A stretch of DNA of 5,073 nucleotides, taken from positions 1-5,073 of the forward strand of contig CALXAZ010000101.1 of assembly GCA_944386395.1 (NCBI GenBank), written 5' to 3'. Below, in pieces: positions 1 through 5,071 of this stretch. The notes under the pieces are model-generated. The model did no database searches. It saw only the letters and a list, made by a program, of their open reading frames with translations, and had not been told where the DNA came from. This DNA comes from an uncultured Clostridia bacterium. GTDB taxonomy: Bacteria; Bacillota; Clostridia; Oscillospirales; JAAYOS01. Position 1 is the stretch's first letter. Every line of letters starts with the position of its first letter. Both the position numbers and the translations under genes were made by a program.

Positions 1-668
1 GTTATATAATCACTCCTGTGAGATATCCCCGCCTGAAAGAGCGCGTCCCTGTATCCCTGGAGCTTCCTGTATACGTGCATCTCCTCCGGCTCGGCTTCAA
101 GTATCGCTATGCGGCGGCATCCGTATGCGATGAGCTGGTTCGTTATCTGATATGCCATCCCGTATGTGTCACTGTCTACACAAAAAAATTTTACCTCGTC
201 CTTATAGCTTCCTATTACCACAAACGGAAAGTCGCTGAACGCCAGATAATCTATTGCCTCATCTTTAAGATAGGAACGCATGAGTATGAACCCATCTACC
301 TTTTTCCCCTTTATAAATCGCCGTATCGCCTCAATTTCAGAAAGCCCCTTCTGCGGAATGAGAACGTCATAATCGCTCTCTGCTGCAACGCCGGTTATCC
401 CACTGAGCGCACCCTGAAAAAAGACAGACGAAAAAAATTTTGCGTCGGCGTCGTGCGGAAGAATGAGACCGATATTTTTTGTCTTTTTGGAGGCGAGGCT
501 GCGCGCAATCTCGTTTGGGGTGTAGCCAAGCTCGGATATTATGTCATTTATCTTCTTCTTTGTCTTGTCACCGATGTTTGGACTGTCTGCAAGAGCGCGG
601 GAAACTGTCGATTTTGACACTGAGGCAAGCTTGGCTATTGTGTCCATAGTTACCGTTTTCTTCACCAT
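1..668 (-). CDS. LacI/GalR-family transcriptional repressor, N-terminal 222 residues (partial, runs off left edge)
   Basis: An open minus-strand frame from the ATG at 668 to the window edge without a stop. Residues 8-60 form a classic LacI-type DNA-binding domain: MDTIAKLASVSKSTVSRAL is the helix-turn-helix, followed by ISELGYTPNEIARSLA, which carries the third helix and the hinge helix with the conserved leucine (Leu58) that enters the minor groove. The periplasmic-binding-protein-like sensor domain begins at about residue 65 (NIGLILP) and continues with KVDGFILM and FPFVVIGS strands typical of the family. About 110-120 residues are missing if it has the usual length of 330-345. The recognition-helix positions that set operator specificity (LacI Tyr17, Gln18, Arg22) read Lys19, Ser20, Arg24 here. 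The start at 668 is supported by GGGGGAGA just upstream; Met8 is possible but would trim the N-terminus. The protein should be a dimeric cytoplasmic repressor responding to a sugar or related ligand, which cannot be named. It is transcribed away from the carboxypeptidase gene and probably regulates itself. Confidence 0.95.
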   Translation of the reverse strand, partial: MVKKTVTMDTIAKLASVSKSTVSRALADSPNIGDKTKKKINDIISELGYTPNEIARSLASKKTKNIGLILPHDADAKFFSSVFFQGALSGITGVAAESDYDVLIPQKGLSEIEAIRRFIKGKKVDGFILMRSYLKDEAIDYLAFSDFPFVVIGSYKDEVKFFCVDSDTYGMAYQITNQLIAYGCRRIAILEAEPEEMHVYRKLQGYRDALFQAGISHRSDYI

Positions 669-670
669 AC

Positions 671-678
671 TCTCCCCC
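671..678 (-). promoter_or_regulatory. Ribosome binding site of the LacI-family gene
   Basis: GGGGGAGA on the minus strand lies two bases before the ATG at 668. The purine run supports this start over the in-frame ATG at 647, although the spacing is shorter than the usual 5-9 bases. Confidence 0.6.
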
Positions 679-794
679 ACGTTTTACTGTTTGTATAGCG
701 TTTTTATCCCTTTTGCAAGGCGCTTCTTTTCCCTTTCAATTCTTGCTTTCCGGATTATGGCTTCCAGGGTTATAAAAACCGCTTTAATAACCTC

Positions 795-810
795 ACGCAA
801 CCGGTTTCGT
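795..810. promoter_or_regulatory. Putative LacI-family operator, likely autoregulatory
   Basis: ACGCAACCGGTTTCGT is a 16-bp inverted repeat in which only one symmetric pair (positions 798 and 807) breaks the dyad; the core AACCGGTT is perfect. An even-length palindrome with a central CG step inside AAnCGnTT-like half-sites is the standard form of LacI/GalR-family operators. It lies a few bases downstream of the predicted minus-strand -10, so it covers the predicted transcription start of the LacI-family gene. Bound repressor there would block its own transcription. Assignment to this particular repressor is inference from position and symmetry. Confidence 0.65.
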
Positions 811-813
811 AAG

Positions 814-819
814 TATAAT
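814..819 (+). promoter_or_regulatory. Possible plus-strand -10 element (TATAAT) for the carboxypeptidase unit
   Basis: A perfect TATAAT on the plus strand overlaps the minus-strand -10 of the repressor gene. No convincing -35 lies 16-18 bases upstream and there is no extended TG motif, so the element is weak on its own. If used, it would start a transcript near 826 with a leader of about 280 bases before the carboxypeptidase gene. The operator at 795-810 would then fall in its -10/-35 spacer region. I found no better plus-strand promoter between 820 and 1090. Confidence 0.3.
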
Positions 820-843
820 AGCACACCATTCTGCCTTTGTCAA
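815..843 (-). promoter_or_regulatory. Sigma-A-type promoter of the LacI-family gene
   Basis: On the minus strand, TTGACA (838-843) is a perfect -35 element. It is separated by exactly 17 bases from TATTAT (815-820), a five-of-six match to the -10 consensus. Transcription would begin near position 808, giving the repressor gene a leader of about 140 bases. The A-rich minus-strand sequence just upstream of the -35 (about 850-901) could act as an UP element. Confidence 0.8.
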
Positions 844-856
844 GCGAAATTTTACA

Positions 857-901
857 TTTTTCTTATTCTCTTAACATTATTTTTCTTATTCCCTTAACAT
901 T
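857..901. repeat. Tandem direct repeat, two 22-bp copies with 23-bp period
   Basis: Copies at 857-878 and 880-901 match at 21 of 22 positions; the single difference is T869 versus C892. Each copy has a T-run, then CTTATTC, then CTTAACATT. Partial ACATTTTT flanks at 854 and 898 extend the pattern. The repeat lies directly upstream of the repressor promoter's -35 and inside the putative leader of the plus-strand genes. It could be a protein-binding site, an UP-like A-tract array on the minus strand, or a simple duplication; the sequence does not decide. Confidence 0.7.
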
Positions 902-983
902 TTTGTCTCTTTGAATAATTTTTTCACAAATTCTCCTATTTGTTTATTGTTTTTTGATATACAAAATTTCTTTTTGGTAAACT

Positions 984-1005
984 GCGGGCTCTTCTCCCGC
1001 TTTTT
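984..1005 (+). terminator. Weak intrinsic-terminator-like or attenuator-like hairpin ahead of the carboxypeptidase gene
   Basis: GCGGG (984-988) pairs with CCCGC (996-1000) around a seven-base loop and is followed by five T residues. The stem is only five pairs, but all are G-C. No plus-strand gene ends here, so a plus-strand terminator would act on the leader of the carboxypeptidase transcript. A second CCCGC at 1024-1028 could compete for the same GCGGG. Confidence 0.3.
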
Positions 1006-1059
1006 GGAGTTTTCTTTTTACTTCCCGCATAAATTTCACTCTATCTCCACAACATACTT

Positions 1060-1090
1060 GCAGAACTTTCTGCGCCCCGGGCAACGGGGC
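1060..1090 (+). promoter_or_regulatory. Two abutting small hairpins immediately before the dacF-like ribosome binding site
   Basis: GCAGA (1060-1064) pairs with TCTGC (1069-1073) around a four-base loop. The next base starts a second stem, GCCCCG (1074-1079) with CGGGGC (1085-1090), around a five-base loop. The second stem ends four bases before the GGAGG site, so the pair could influence ribosome access or transcript stability. No known riboswitch class is recognised. Confidence 0.4.
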
Positions 1091-1094
1091 ATTT

Positions 1095-1099
1095 GGAGG
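1095..1099 (+). promoter_or_regulatory. Ribosome binding site of the carboxypeptidase gene
   Basis: GGAGG lies five bases before the ATG at 1105. It decides the start: an in-frame TTG at 1093 would overlap this site and add only four residues with no ribosome binding site of its own, so ATG 1105 is preferred. Confidence 0.9.
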
Positions 1100-1104
1100 C
1101 AGCT

Positions 1105-2253
1105 ATGAAAAAATTTATTTCTCTAATAATGACAGCCGTTTTTTTATGCGCCTGTGTTTCCGTTCAGGCAACAGACGCACCCCCGTCCGGTCCCACTGTC
1201 ACGGCAAAGGCCGCCGTCCTCATGGAAAAAACCACCGGCGAGGTGCTCTACGAATATAACGCTCACCAGCCCCTCCCTCCCGCCTCTGTCACCAAGGTGA
1301 TGAGCCTTCTGCTGATATGCGAGGCTCTCAATGACGGGCGTATCTCGCTTTCCGATGTCGTGACTACCTCAGAACACGCCGCATCGATGGGCGGAAGCCA
1401 GATATATCTCGCCGTCGGTGAGCAGATGAACGTTGAGGATATGCTGAAATCTGTCGTCCTTGGCTCGGCAAATGACGCTGTTGTGGCTCTGGGAGAGCAT
1501 ATCGCAGGTAGCGAGGAGGCCTTTGTCAGCATGATGAACGCCCGCGCAAAGGAGCTCGGCATGGCCGACACCACCTTTAAAAATGCCTCCGGGCTTCCCG
1601 ACGATGGACACGTAACCTCCGCATACGATATCGCGGTGATGAGCCGTGCGCTGCTGCTGGAATACCCCGACATCGAAAAATACTCGACGACCTGGATGGA
1701 CTCGGTACGAAACGGCGCCTTCCAGCTTGCTAACACCAACAAGCTCATAAAGAGCTACTCCGGAGCGACAGGGCTCAAAACAGGCTCCACTGAGGCGGCA
1801 GGCTGCTGCCTTGCGGCCTCTGCCCGCCGAGACGGGACCGAGCTTGTCTGCTCTATCCTCGGCTCGCCCACCTCGAACGACCGCTTTTCAGATGCCAAAA
1901 GCCTGCTCGACTATGGCTTTGCAAACTATGCCACCGTTGAAGTTTTCCCGGACGATGTGCTTTTGCCCGTCCCTGTCGTGCTCGGCAAACAGGCTGAGGT
2001 CCAACCCGAGATAGAGGGTGGCAACTTCATCCTTTTGAAAAAGGACAGGATATCCTCTCTTGTCAAGACTGTGGAGCTATGCGACAGCGTTGAGGCGCCG
2101 GTTGAAGCCGGCGACGAGCTTGGCAAGATGCTGGTATATTCGGGCGAAGAGCTTCTTCTCACCATCCCTATAACAGCTTCCGAAAGCGTTGGTCGCTTGA
2201 GCTTCGGGGATATCGCAAAAAACCTGCTTGGCAGGATGTTTATGGGGGAATAA
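1105..2253 (+). CDS. Serine-type D-alanyl-D-alanine carboxypeptidase (DacF/PBP5-like penicillin-binding protein)
   Basis: A 382-residue protein of typical length for low-molecular-mass class C penicillin-binding proteins (peptidase S11), which remove the terminal D-Ala from peptidoglycan pentapeptides outside the membrane. All three active-site motifs are present in order: SVTK (Ser61 nucleophile, Lys64), SAN (121-123) and KTG (225-227). Other family stretches include PPASVTKVMSLLL, KELGMADTTFKNASGL and HVTSAYDIAVMSRALL. Residues 1-22 form a signal peptide with a charged MKK start and a VQA cleavage site; Cys15 and Cys17 lie inside it, but LCAC is a poor lipobox. Residues from about 277 to 360 form the beta-rich C-terminal domain. 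The last 15 residues (DIAKNLLGRMFMGE) can form a short amphipathic helix, as used by PBP5-type enzymes to sit on the membrane. The VanW-domain gene follows after six bases. DacF is the closest familiar name, but a dacA/dacB-like assignment cannot be excluded. Confidence 0.96.
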   Translation: MKKFISLIMTAVFLCACVSVQATDAPPSGPTVTAKAAVLMEKTTGEVLYEYNAHQPLPPASVTKVMSLLLICEALNDGRISLSDVVTTSEHAASMGGSQIYLAVGEQMNVEDMLKSVVLGSANDAVVALGEHIAGSEEAFVSMMNARAKELGMADTTFKNASGLPDDGHVTSAYDIAVMSRALLLEYPDIEKYSTTWMDSVRNGAFQLANTNKLIKSYSGATGLKTGSTEAAGCCLAASARRDGTELVCSILGSPTSNDRFSDAKSLLDYGFANYATVEVFPDDVLLPVPVVLGKQAEVQPEIEGGNFILLKKDRISSLVKTVELCDSVEAPVEAGDELGKMLVYSGEELLLTIPITASESVGRLSFGDIAKNLLGRMFMGE

Positions 2254-2259
2254 CCTGAA

Positions 2260-2886
2260 ATGTACAGACTTTTACCACTTATACTGCTATTTTTTGCCCT
2301 ATGGGGTTGCACAAGCAATATAGATGGCACCAACAAAACCACAACAGCAACCCAGACATCAAGCGGCACCCCTTCTACCGATCCCACCACCGAACCCCTC
2401 TCCAACACATCTGACACAACCGCCGAAACCACAAAGGCACCCGTTATCCTCGGCTCATTTTCCACCCCGATACTCGACGACAACGAAAACCGCACCGGTA
2501 ACATTAAAATCGCCTGCCGCGCTATATACGGCACCGTAATAAAACCAGGAAAGGAATTTTCTTTTAACAGCGTCGTTGGCGACCGCACAGAGTCAAAGGG
2601 CTACAAGGAGGCCCACGCCTTTGTCAACGGCGAAGAGGTAAACGAAATCGGCGGTGGCATATGTCAGGTGGCCTCGACCATCTTTAACGCCGCAACAGAG
2701 GCCGGCTTTGAGATAACCGAGCGCCATCAGCACCCCGAAGAGGTGTACTATGTCGAGCTGGGAAAGGATGCCACCGTCTCAAGCGACCTCGATTTTAAGT
2801 TTAAAAACACAGGTAGCTCCGATATCATGCTAAAAACCTATGTAGACGACGGAAAGGTCTTTGCCGAGATACTTGAAAAAGAATAA
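2260..2886 (+). CDS. VanW-domain lipoprotein
   Basis: A 208-residue protein. Residues 1-17 form a lipoprotein signal ending in LWGC, so Cys17 would be lipidated and the protein held on the outer face of the membrane; Trp at the -2 position is unusual. Residues 18-60 are a Thr/Ser/Pro-rich, probably disordered linker. Residues about 78-206 are a VanW domain: GKEFSFNSVVGDRT, then GYKEAHAFVNGEEVNEIGGG leading into ICQVASTIFNAATEAGF with Cys135, ERHQHPEEVYYVELGKDATV and a DLDFKFKN strand. VanW occurs as an accessory gene of VanB-type glycopeptide-resistance operons and widely in Firmicutes outside them; its biochemical role is not firmly established. Translation probably depends on the upstream gene: the gap is six bases and the only purine-rich site is GGGGG at 2244-2248, 11 bases upstream and inside the end of the carboxypeptidase gene. 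Most VanW proteins are longer, with preceding peptidoglycan-binding-like domains; this one is close to a minimal form. Confidence 0.93.
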   Translation: MYRLLPLILLFFALWGCTSNIDGTNKTTTATQTSSGTPSTDPTTEPLSNTSDTTAETTKAPVILGSFSTPILDDNENRTGNIKIACRAIYGTVIKPGKEFSFNSVVGDRTESKGYKEAHAFVNGEEVNEIGGGICQVASTIFNAATEAGFEITERHQHPEEVYYVELGKDATVSSDLDFKFKNTGSSDIMLKTYVDDGKVFAEILEKE

Positions 2887-2915
2887 CTCTTATCTAAAAA
2901 TCGTTTTAATCAGCA

Positions 2916-2937
2916 ACGGGGGACATCTGTCCCCCGT
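2916..2937. repeat. Perfect GC-rich palindrome in the convergent gap
   Basis: ACGGGGGACA (2916-2925) and TGTCCCCCGT (2928-2937) are exact reverse complements separated by TC. In RNA this would form a stem of about nine pairs on either strand. No T-run follows on the plus strand, so it is not a complete intrinsic terminator by itself. It sits 11 bases before the terminator hairpin and may protect the 3' end of the carboxypeptidase-VanW transcript or be a short dispersed palindrome. Confidence 0.75.
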
Positions 2938-2948
2938 CGCGCTTACTA

Positions 2949-2976
2949 AAAAAGACCACCTTTCGGTGGTCTTTTT
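2949..2976. terminator. Strong bidirectional intrinsic terminator
   Basis: AGACCACC (2953-2960) pairs with GGTGGTCT (2965-2972) around a TTTC loop. A-T pairs extend the stem to 12 bp (2949-2976). The plus strand ends in a T-run (2972-2976) and the minus strand reads as a T-run on the other side, so one hairpin can end both the plus-strand carboxypeptidase-VanW transcript and the convergent minus-strand transketolase transcript. Confidence 0.94.
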
Positions 2977-2986
2977 GATAAGCTAA

Positions 2987-3000
2987 ATCCCCCTCGGGAT
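2987..3000 (-). other. Minor hairpin after the transketolase stop codon
   Basis: ATCCC (2987-2991) and GGGAT (2996-3000) can pair around a four-base loop. On the minus strand the stem is followed by TTTA. The stem is short and the strong hairpin at 2949-2976 lies next in the same direction, so it is at most an auxiliary 3'-end structure. Confidence 0.25.
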
Positions 3001-3012
3001 GATATTTAAATT

Positions 3013-3984
3013 TCAGTCGTGCTTTCTCAGGACAGCCTTTCGCGCCGCATCTACGATATCTTTCGCCGTCAGCCCGTACTGCTCGGCAAGATATGCCTTC
3101 GTCCCAACCTGTCCAAACCTGTCCTCAACACCGACAAATTCCATCGGCACCGGGCAGTGCCTTACCGCTACTTCCGCCACAGCCGAGCCAAAGCCGCCCA
3201 TCACATTGTGGTTTTCAACCGTGACAAAGCACCCTGTCTCAGCCGCGCATTTCGCTATCAGCTCCTCGTCTATCGGCTTCCAGCTGAACATATCCACAAG
3301 CCGCGCCGATATCCCGTCGCCCTTTAGCGCCTTTACCGCCTCAAAGCTCTCAAGCAGGCAGTGTGCCCCTGTTGCAAAAATTGTAACGTCACTTCCTTCG
3401 GTGAGCTGCACGCCCTTGCCAATCTCAAAGTCGCTGCCGTCCTCATATATCTTGATATTGGCTTTCCTCTCCATGCGCACATAGAAAACGCCATATTCCT
3501 TTACCATCTCCCGCAGCATCCAGTCATACTGCACCGGGCAGCTTGGCTCGAGCACCGTAACACCCGAAATCGACCGCATCATCGCCCCATCTTCAAACGG
3601 CATGTGCGTCCCTCCGTTTGCCTGCGCCGTAATCCCCGGGTCTGAACCTATAATCTTAACATTCAGCCCCGCATACGCCGCCGAAATGCACACCTGATCG
3701 GCAACCCTTCTCGTCACAAACGGACCAAAGCTATGGCAAAAAGGTATCAGCCCCACGCTTGACATACCCGCTGCCACGCCTATCATGTTTGCCTCCTGTA
3801 TGCCACACTCTATCGCACGCTCAGGGTAATCCCTGAATATCTTTCCCGTGTTGTCGCAGGCTATCATATCAGCTTCCATGAGGATTATCCTGCTGTCTTC
3901 ACCCATCAGCTCATACATTGTCTCGGCATACTGATCCCGTAGAAGGTTCCCCTTCTCAAAATTCTGCCTCATTACAGCTCTCAT
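3013..3984 (-). CDS. Transketolase, C-terminal subunit (pyrimidine-binding and C-terminal domains)
   Basis: A 323-residue protein of the usual length for the second half of a split transketolase. Residues about 14-175 form the pyrimidine-binding domain. GIQEANMIGVAAGM carries Glu64, matching the Glu that activates the thiamine-diphosphate aminopyrimidine ring. GGTHMPFEDGAMMRS (124-138) carries His127, matching the substrate-binding His473 of E. coli TktA. Residues about 190-315 form the transketolase C-terminal domain (VDMFSWKPIDEELI, VTVENHNVMGGFGSAVAE). The enzyme moves two-carbon ketol units between sugar phosphates and would work as a complex with the N-terminal subunit. The start at 3984 shares its A with the upstream TGA (TGATG), indicating translational coupling; AAGGCGG lies nine bases before it, whereas the in-frame ATG at 3972 has no good site. 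Oddity: the usual acidic GEDGxTH segment reads AQANGGTH, with Asn123 where most transketolases have the Asp that reads the acceptor C2 hydroxyl. A specialised split enzyme, for example of apulose-4-phosphate or sulfosugar pathways, is a possible alternative. Confidence 0.93.
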   Translation of the reverse strand: MRAVMRQNFEKGNLLRDQYAETMYELMGEDSRIILMEADMIACDNTGKIFRDYPERAIECGIQEANMIGVAAGMSSVGLIPFCHSFGPFVTRRVADQVCISAAYAGLNVKIIGSDPGITAQANGGTHMPFEDGAMMRSISGVTVLEPSCPVQYDWMLREMVKEYGVFYVRMERKANIKIYEDGSDFEIGKGVQLTEGSDVTIFATGAHCLLESFEAVKALKGDGISARLVDMFSWKPIDEELIAKCAAETGCFVTVENHNVMGGFGSAVAEVAVRHCPVPMEFVGVEDRFGQVGTKAYLAEQYGLTAKDIVDAARKAVLRKHD

Positions 3985-4847
3985 CAGTTTATACCGCCTT
4001 TCTCCTCCTCAAGCTTTGCCTTTGCATCAGCAAGACGCTTTTCCACTATTTCCAGTGAATCGGCTATCCCGTCCATATTAAAGCTGAGCGAATGATTGGG
4101 GAATCTTTCCTCGGCAAATTTGAAACCATTGCCCTTTATTGTGTTAAGGATTATCATTGACGGGCGCTCATCAGCCTTCGCTTCCCTGATCGCAGACAGC
4201 AACGCCTCTATGTCATGCCCGTCTACCACCTGTGTGTGCCATCCAAACGCCTCATACTTCGCACCCATATCCCCAAGGTCAAGAATATCCTTTGTCGCGC
4301 CATCGAGCTGCTGCTTATTATAGTCGGTAAATGCGATAAGACGGCTGAGCTTGTGGTGCGGCGCAAACAGGGCAAGCTCCCACACCTGACCCTCGTTACT
4401 CTCACCATCGCCCAGCACTGTGTATGTGTAAAACTCCTTGCCAAGTATCTTACCGGCGTAAGCCATACCTGCCGCAGCAGAAGCCCCCTGACCAAGCGAA
4501 CCCGCCGTCATATCGATTCCCGGCGTTTTCAACCTGTCACAGTGCGAGGGAAGCCTTGTCCCGTTTTGATTGAGGGTGGAAAGCTCCTCCAGCGGGAAGT
4601 ATCCCCTCAGGGCAAGTGTTGCGTATACGACCGGTCCCGCATGTCCCTTGGACATAACAAAGCGGTCCCTGTCCTCCCATGACGGATTTGTGGGATCGTG
4701 CCGCAGCTCTGAACCATAGAGCACTGCCATCAGCTCCACTACCGACATCGAGCCACCTATGTGTCCCACACCATATGTGGCAATCTCTTTTATCGTTTCC
4801 AGACGTATTTGCTCTGCAAAAACACGAATTTCTGCGACTGAAGACAT
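3984..4847 (-). CDS. Transketolase, N-terminal subunit (thiamine diphosphate-binding)
   Basis: A 287-residue protein of typical length for the first half of a split transketolase. It carries the pyrophosphate and Mg-binding signature: GDG at 146-148 (Asp147), then Asn177 in TDYNKQQ about 30 residues later. GVGHIGGSMS contains His29 and SKGHAG contains His69, the two N-terminal active-site histidines of transketolases. GSLGQGASAAAGMAYAGK (from residue 116) is the conserved cofactor-contacting loop. The C-terminal tail (about 264-284) is Glu/Lys/Ala-rich and helical. Instead of the usual WHG segment after the TxKGxG loop, it reads FAEERFPNHSLSFN, so His252 may replace the WHG histidine. It is the first gene of a two-gene unit and its stop overlaps the start of the C-terminal subunit by one base. 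The start is supported by AAAGGAG nine bases upstream. The two proteins together equal one bacterial transketolase of about 610 residues. Confidence 0.94.
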   Translation of the reverse strand: MSSVAEIRVFAEQIRLETIKEIATYGVGHIGGSMSVVELMAVLYGSELRHDPTNPSWEDRDRFVMSKGHAGPVVYATLALRGYFPLEELSTLNQNGTRLPSHCDRLKTPGIDMTAGSLGQGASAAAGMAYAGKILGKEFYTYTVLGDGESNEGQVWELALFAPHHKLSRLIAFTDYNKQQLDGATKDILDLGDMGAKYEAFGWHTQVVDGHDIEALLSAIREAKADERPSMIILNTIKGNGFKFAEERFPNHSLSFNMDGIADSLEIVEKRLADAKAKLEEEKGGIN

Positions 4848-4856
4848 AGTTCCTAT

Positions 4857-4863
4857 CTCCTTT
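4857..4863 (-). promoter_or_regulatory. Ribosome binding site of the transketolase N-terminal subunit
   Basis: AAAGGAG on the minus strand lies nine bases before the ATG at 4847, close to optimal, and fixes that start. It also argues against any longer frame reaching into the GC-rich repeat region upstream. Confidence 0.88.
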
Positions 4864-4870
4864 GTATCTT

Positions 4871-5046
4871 GTTGCCGACGCAGACGCGCCCGCGAAATAA
4901 GTCCGCGTTCGTCCCGAAAACAGGTGCGGCGCCTGCGACGCGCGGCATTTCGGGCGAAAAGCGAGGATTATTTTGCGGAGAAGCGCGTCCAGCGGAGGCA
5001 CGAAAACTATTGTTGCCGACGTAAGCCCGCCCCTGAAATAAATCGG
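4871..5046. repeat. GC-rich region with an imperfect 35-bp direct repeat, probable dispersed repeat upstream of the transketolase pair
   Basis: Copies at 4871-4905 and 5012-5046 both start GTTGCCGACG, share a GC-rich middle and then AAATAA; about 27 of 35 positions match by eye, with a 141-bp offset. Between them, CCCGAAA (4913-4919) and TTTCGGG (4948-4954) form an inverted repeat, enclosing a second one at 4921-4935 (CAGGTG with CGCCTG). The composition differs from the AT-rich intergenic DNA elsewhere in the window. A minus-strand frame crosses the region, but it starts at TTG and runs out of frame into the transketolase gene, so it is not counted as a gene. I see no clear promoter for the transketolase unit here. 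Confidence 0.55.
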
Positions 5047-5052
5047 CAATTT

Positions 5053-5071
5053 TTTTGCCTCTGACGGCAAA
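5053..5071. repeat. Small inverted repeat at the right edge
   Basis: TTTGCC and GGCAAA, separated by TCTGAC, form a six-pair stem near the end of the window. On the plus strand the T-run precedes the stem and on the minus strand A residues follow it, so it has the wrong layout for an intrinsic terminator in either direction. It may belong to the same GC-rich repeat that starts at 4871 and could continue past the window. Confidence 0.4.

Noticed and set aside
18..617. A 199-residue plus-strand frame
   Set aside because: It lies antisense to the well-supported LacI-family gene and has no recognisable domain or ribosome binding site.
541..897. A hydrophobic 118-residue plus-strand frame that looks like a membrane protein
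   Set aside because: It overlaps the LacI-family DNA-binding domain in antisense and runs through the repressor promoter; the hydrophobic look comes from T-rich DNA.
857..901. A CRISPR-like array
   Set aside because: Only two copies, nearly abutting with no spacer-sized gap, and no cas genes in the window.
1093..1104. TTG at 1093 as the carboxypeptidase start
   Set aside because: The TTG overlaps the GGAGG site used by the ATG at 1105, and the signal peptide begins properly at MKK.
911..1108. A 65-residue Phe-rich plus-strand frame in the intergenic region
   Set aside because: No Shine-Dalgarno site, T-rich DNA alone explains the Phe content, and it overlaps the start of the carboxypeptidase gene.
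1926..2588. A 220-residue minus-strand frame across the carboxypeptidase/VanW junction
   Set aside because: Antisense to two genes with clear family motifs; low-complexity Ser/Val composition and no domain.
1105..2886. A glycopeptide-resistance cluster
   Set aside because: The carboxypeptidase is a general cell-wall enzyme and VanW is common outside resistance operons; no vanH, vanA/B ligase, vanX or vanRS is visible.
4537..5070. A 177-residue minus-strand frame through the repeat block into the transketolase gene
   Set aside because: It starts at TTG, is out of frame with the transketolase N-terminal subunit and has no ribosome binding site; its repeated peptide follows from the DNA repeat.
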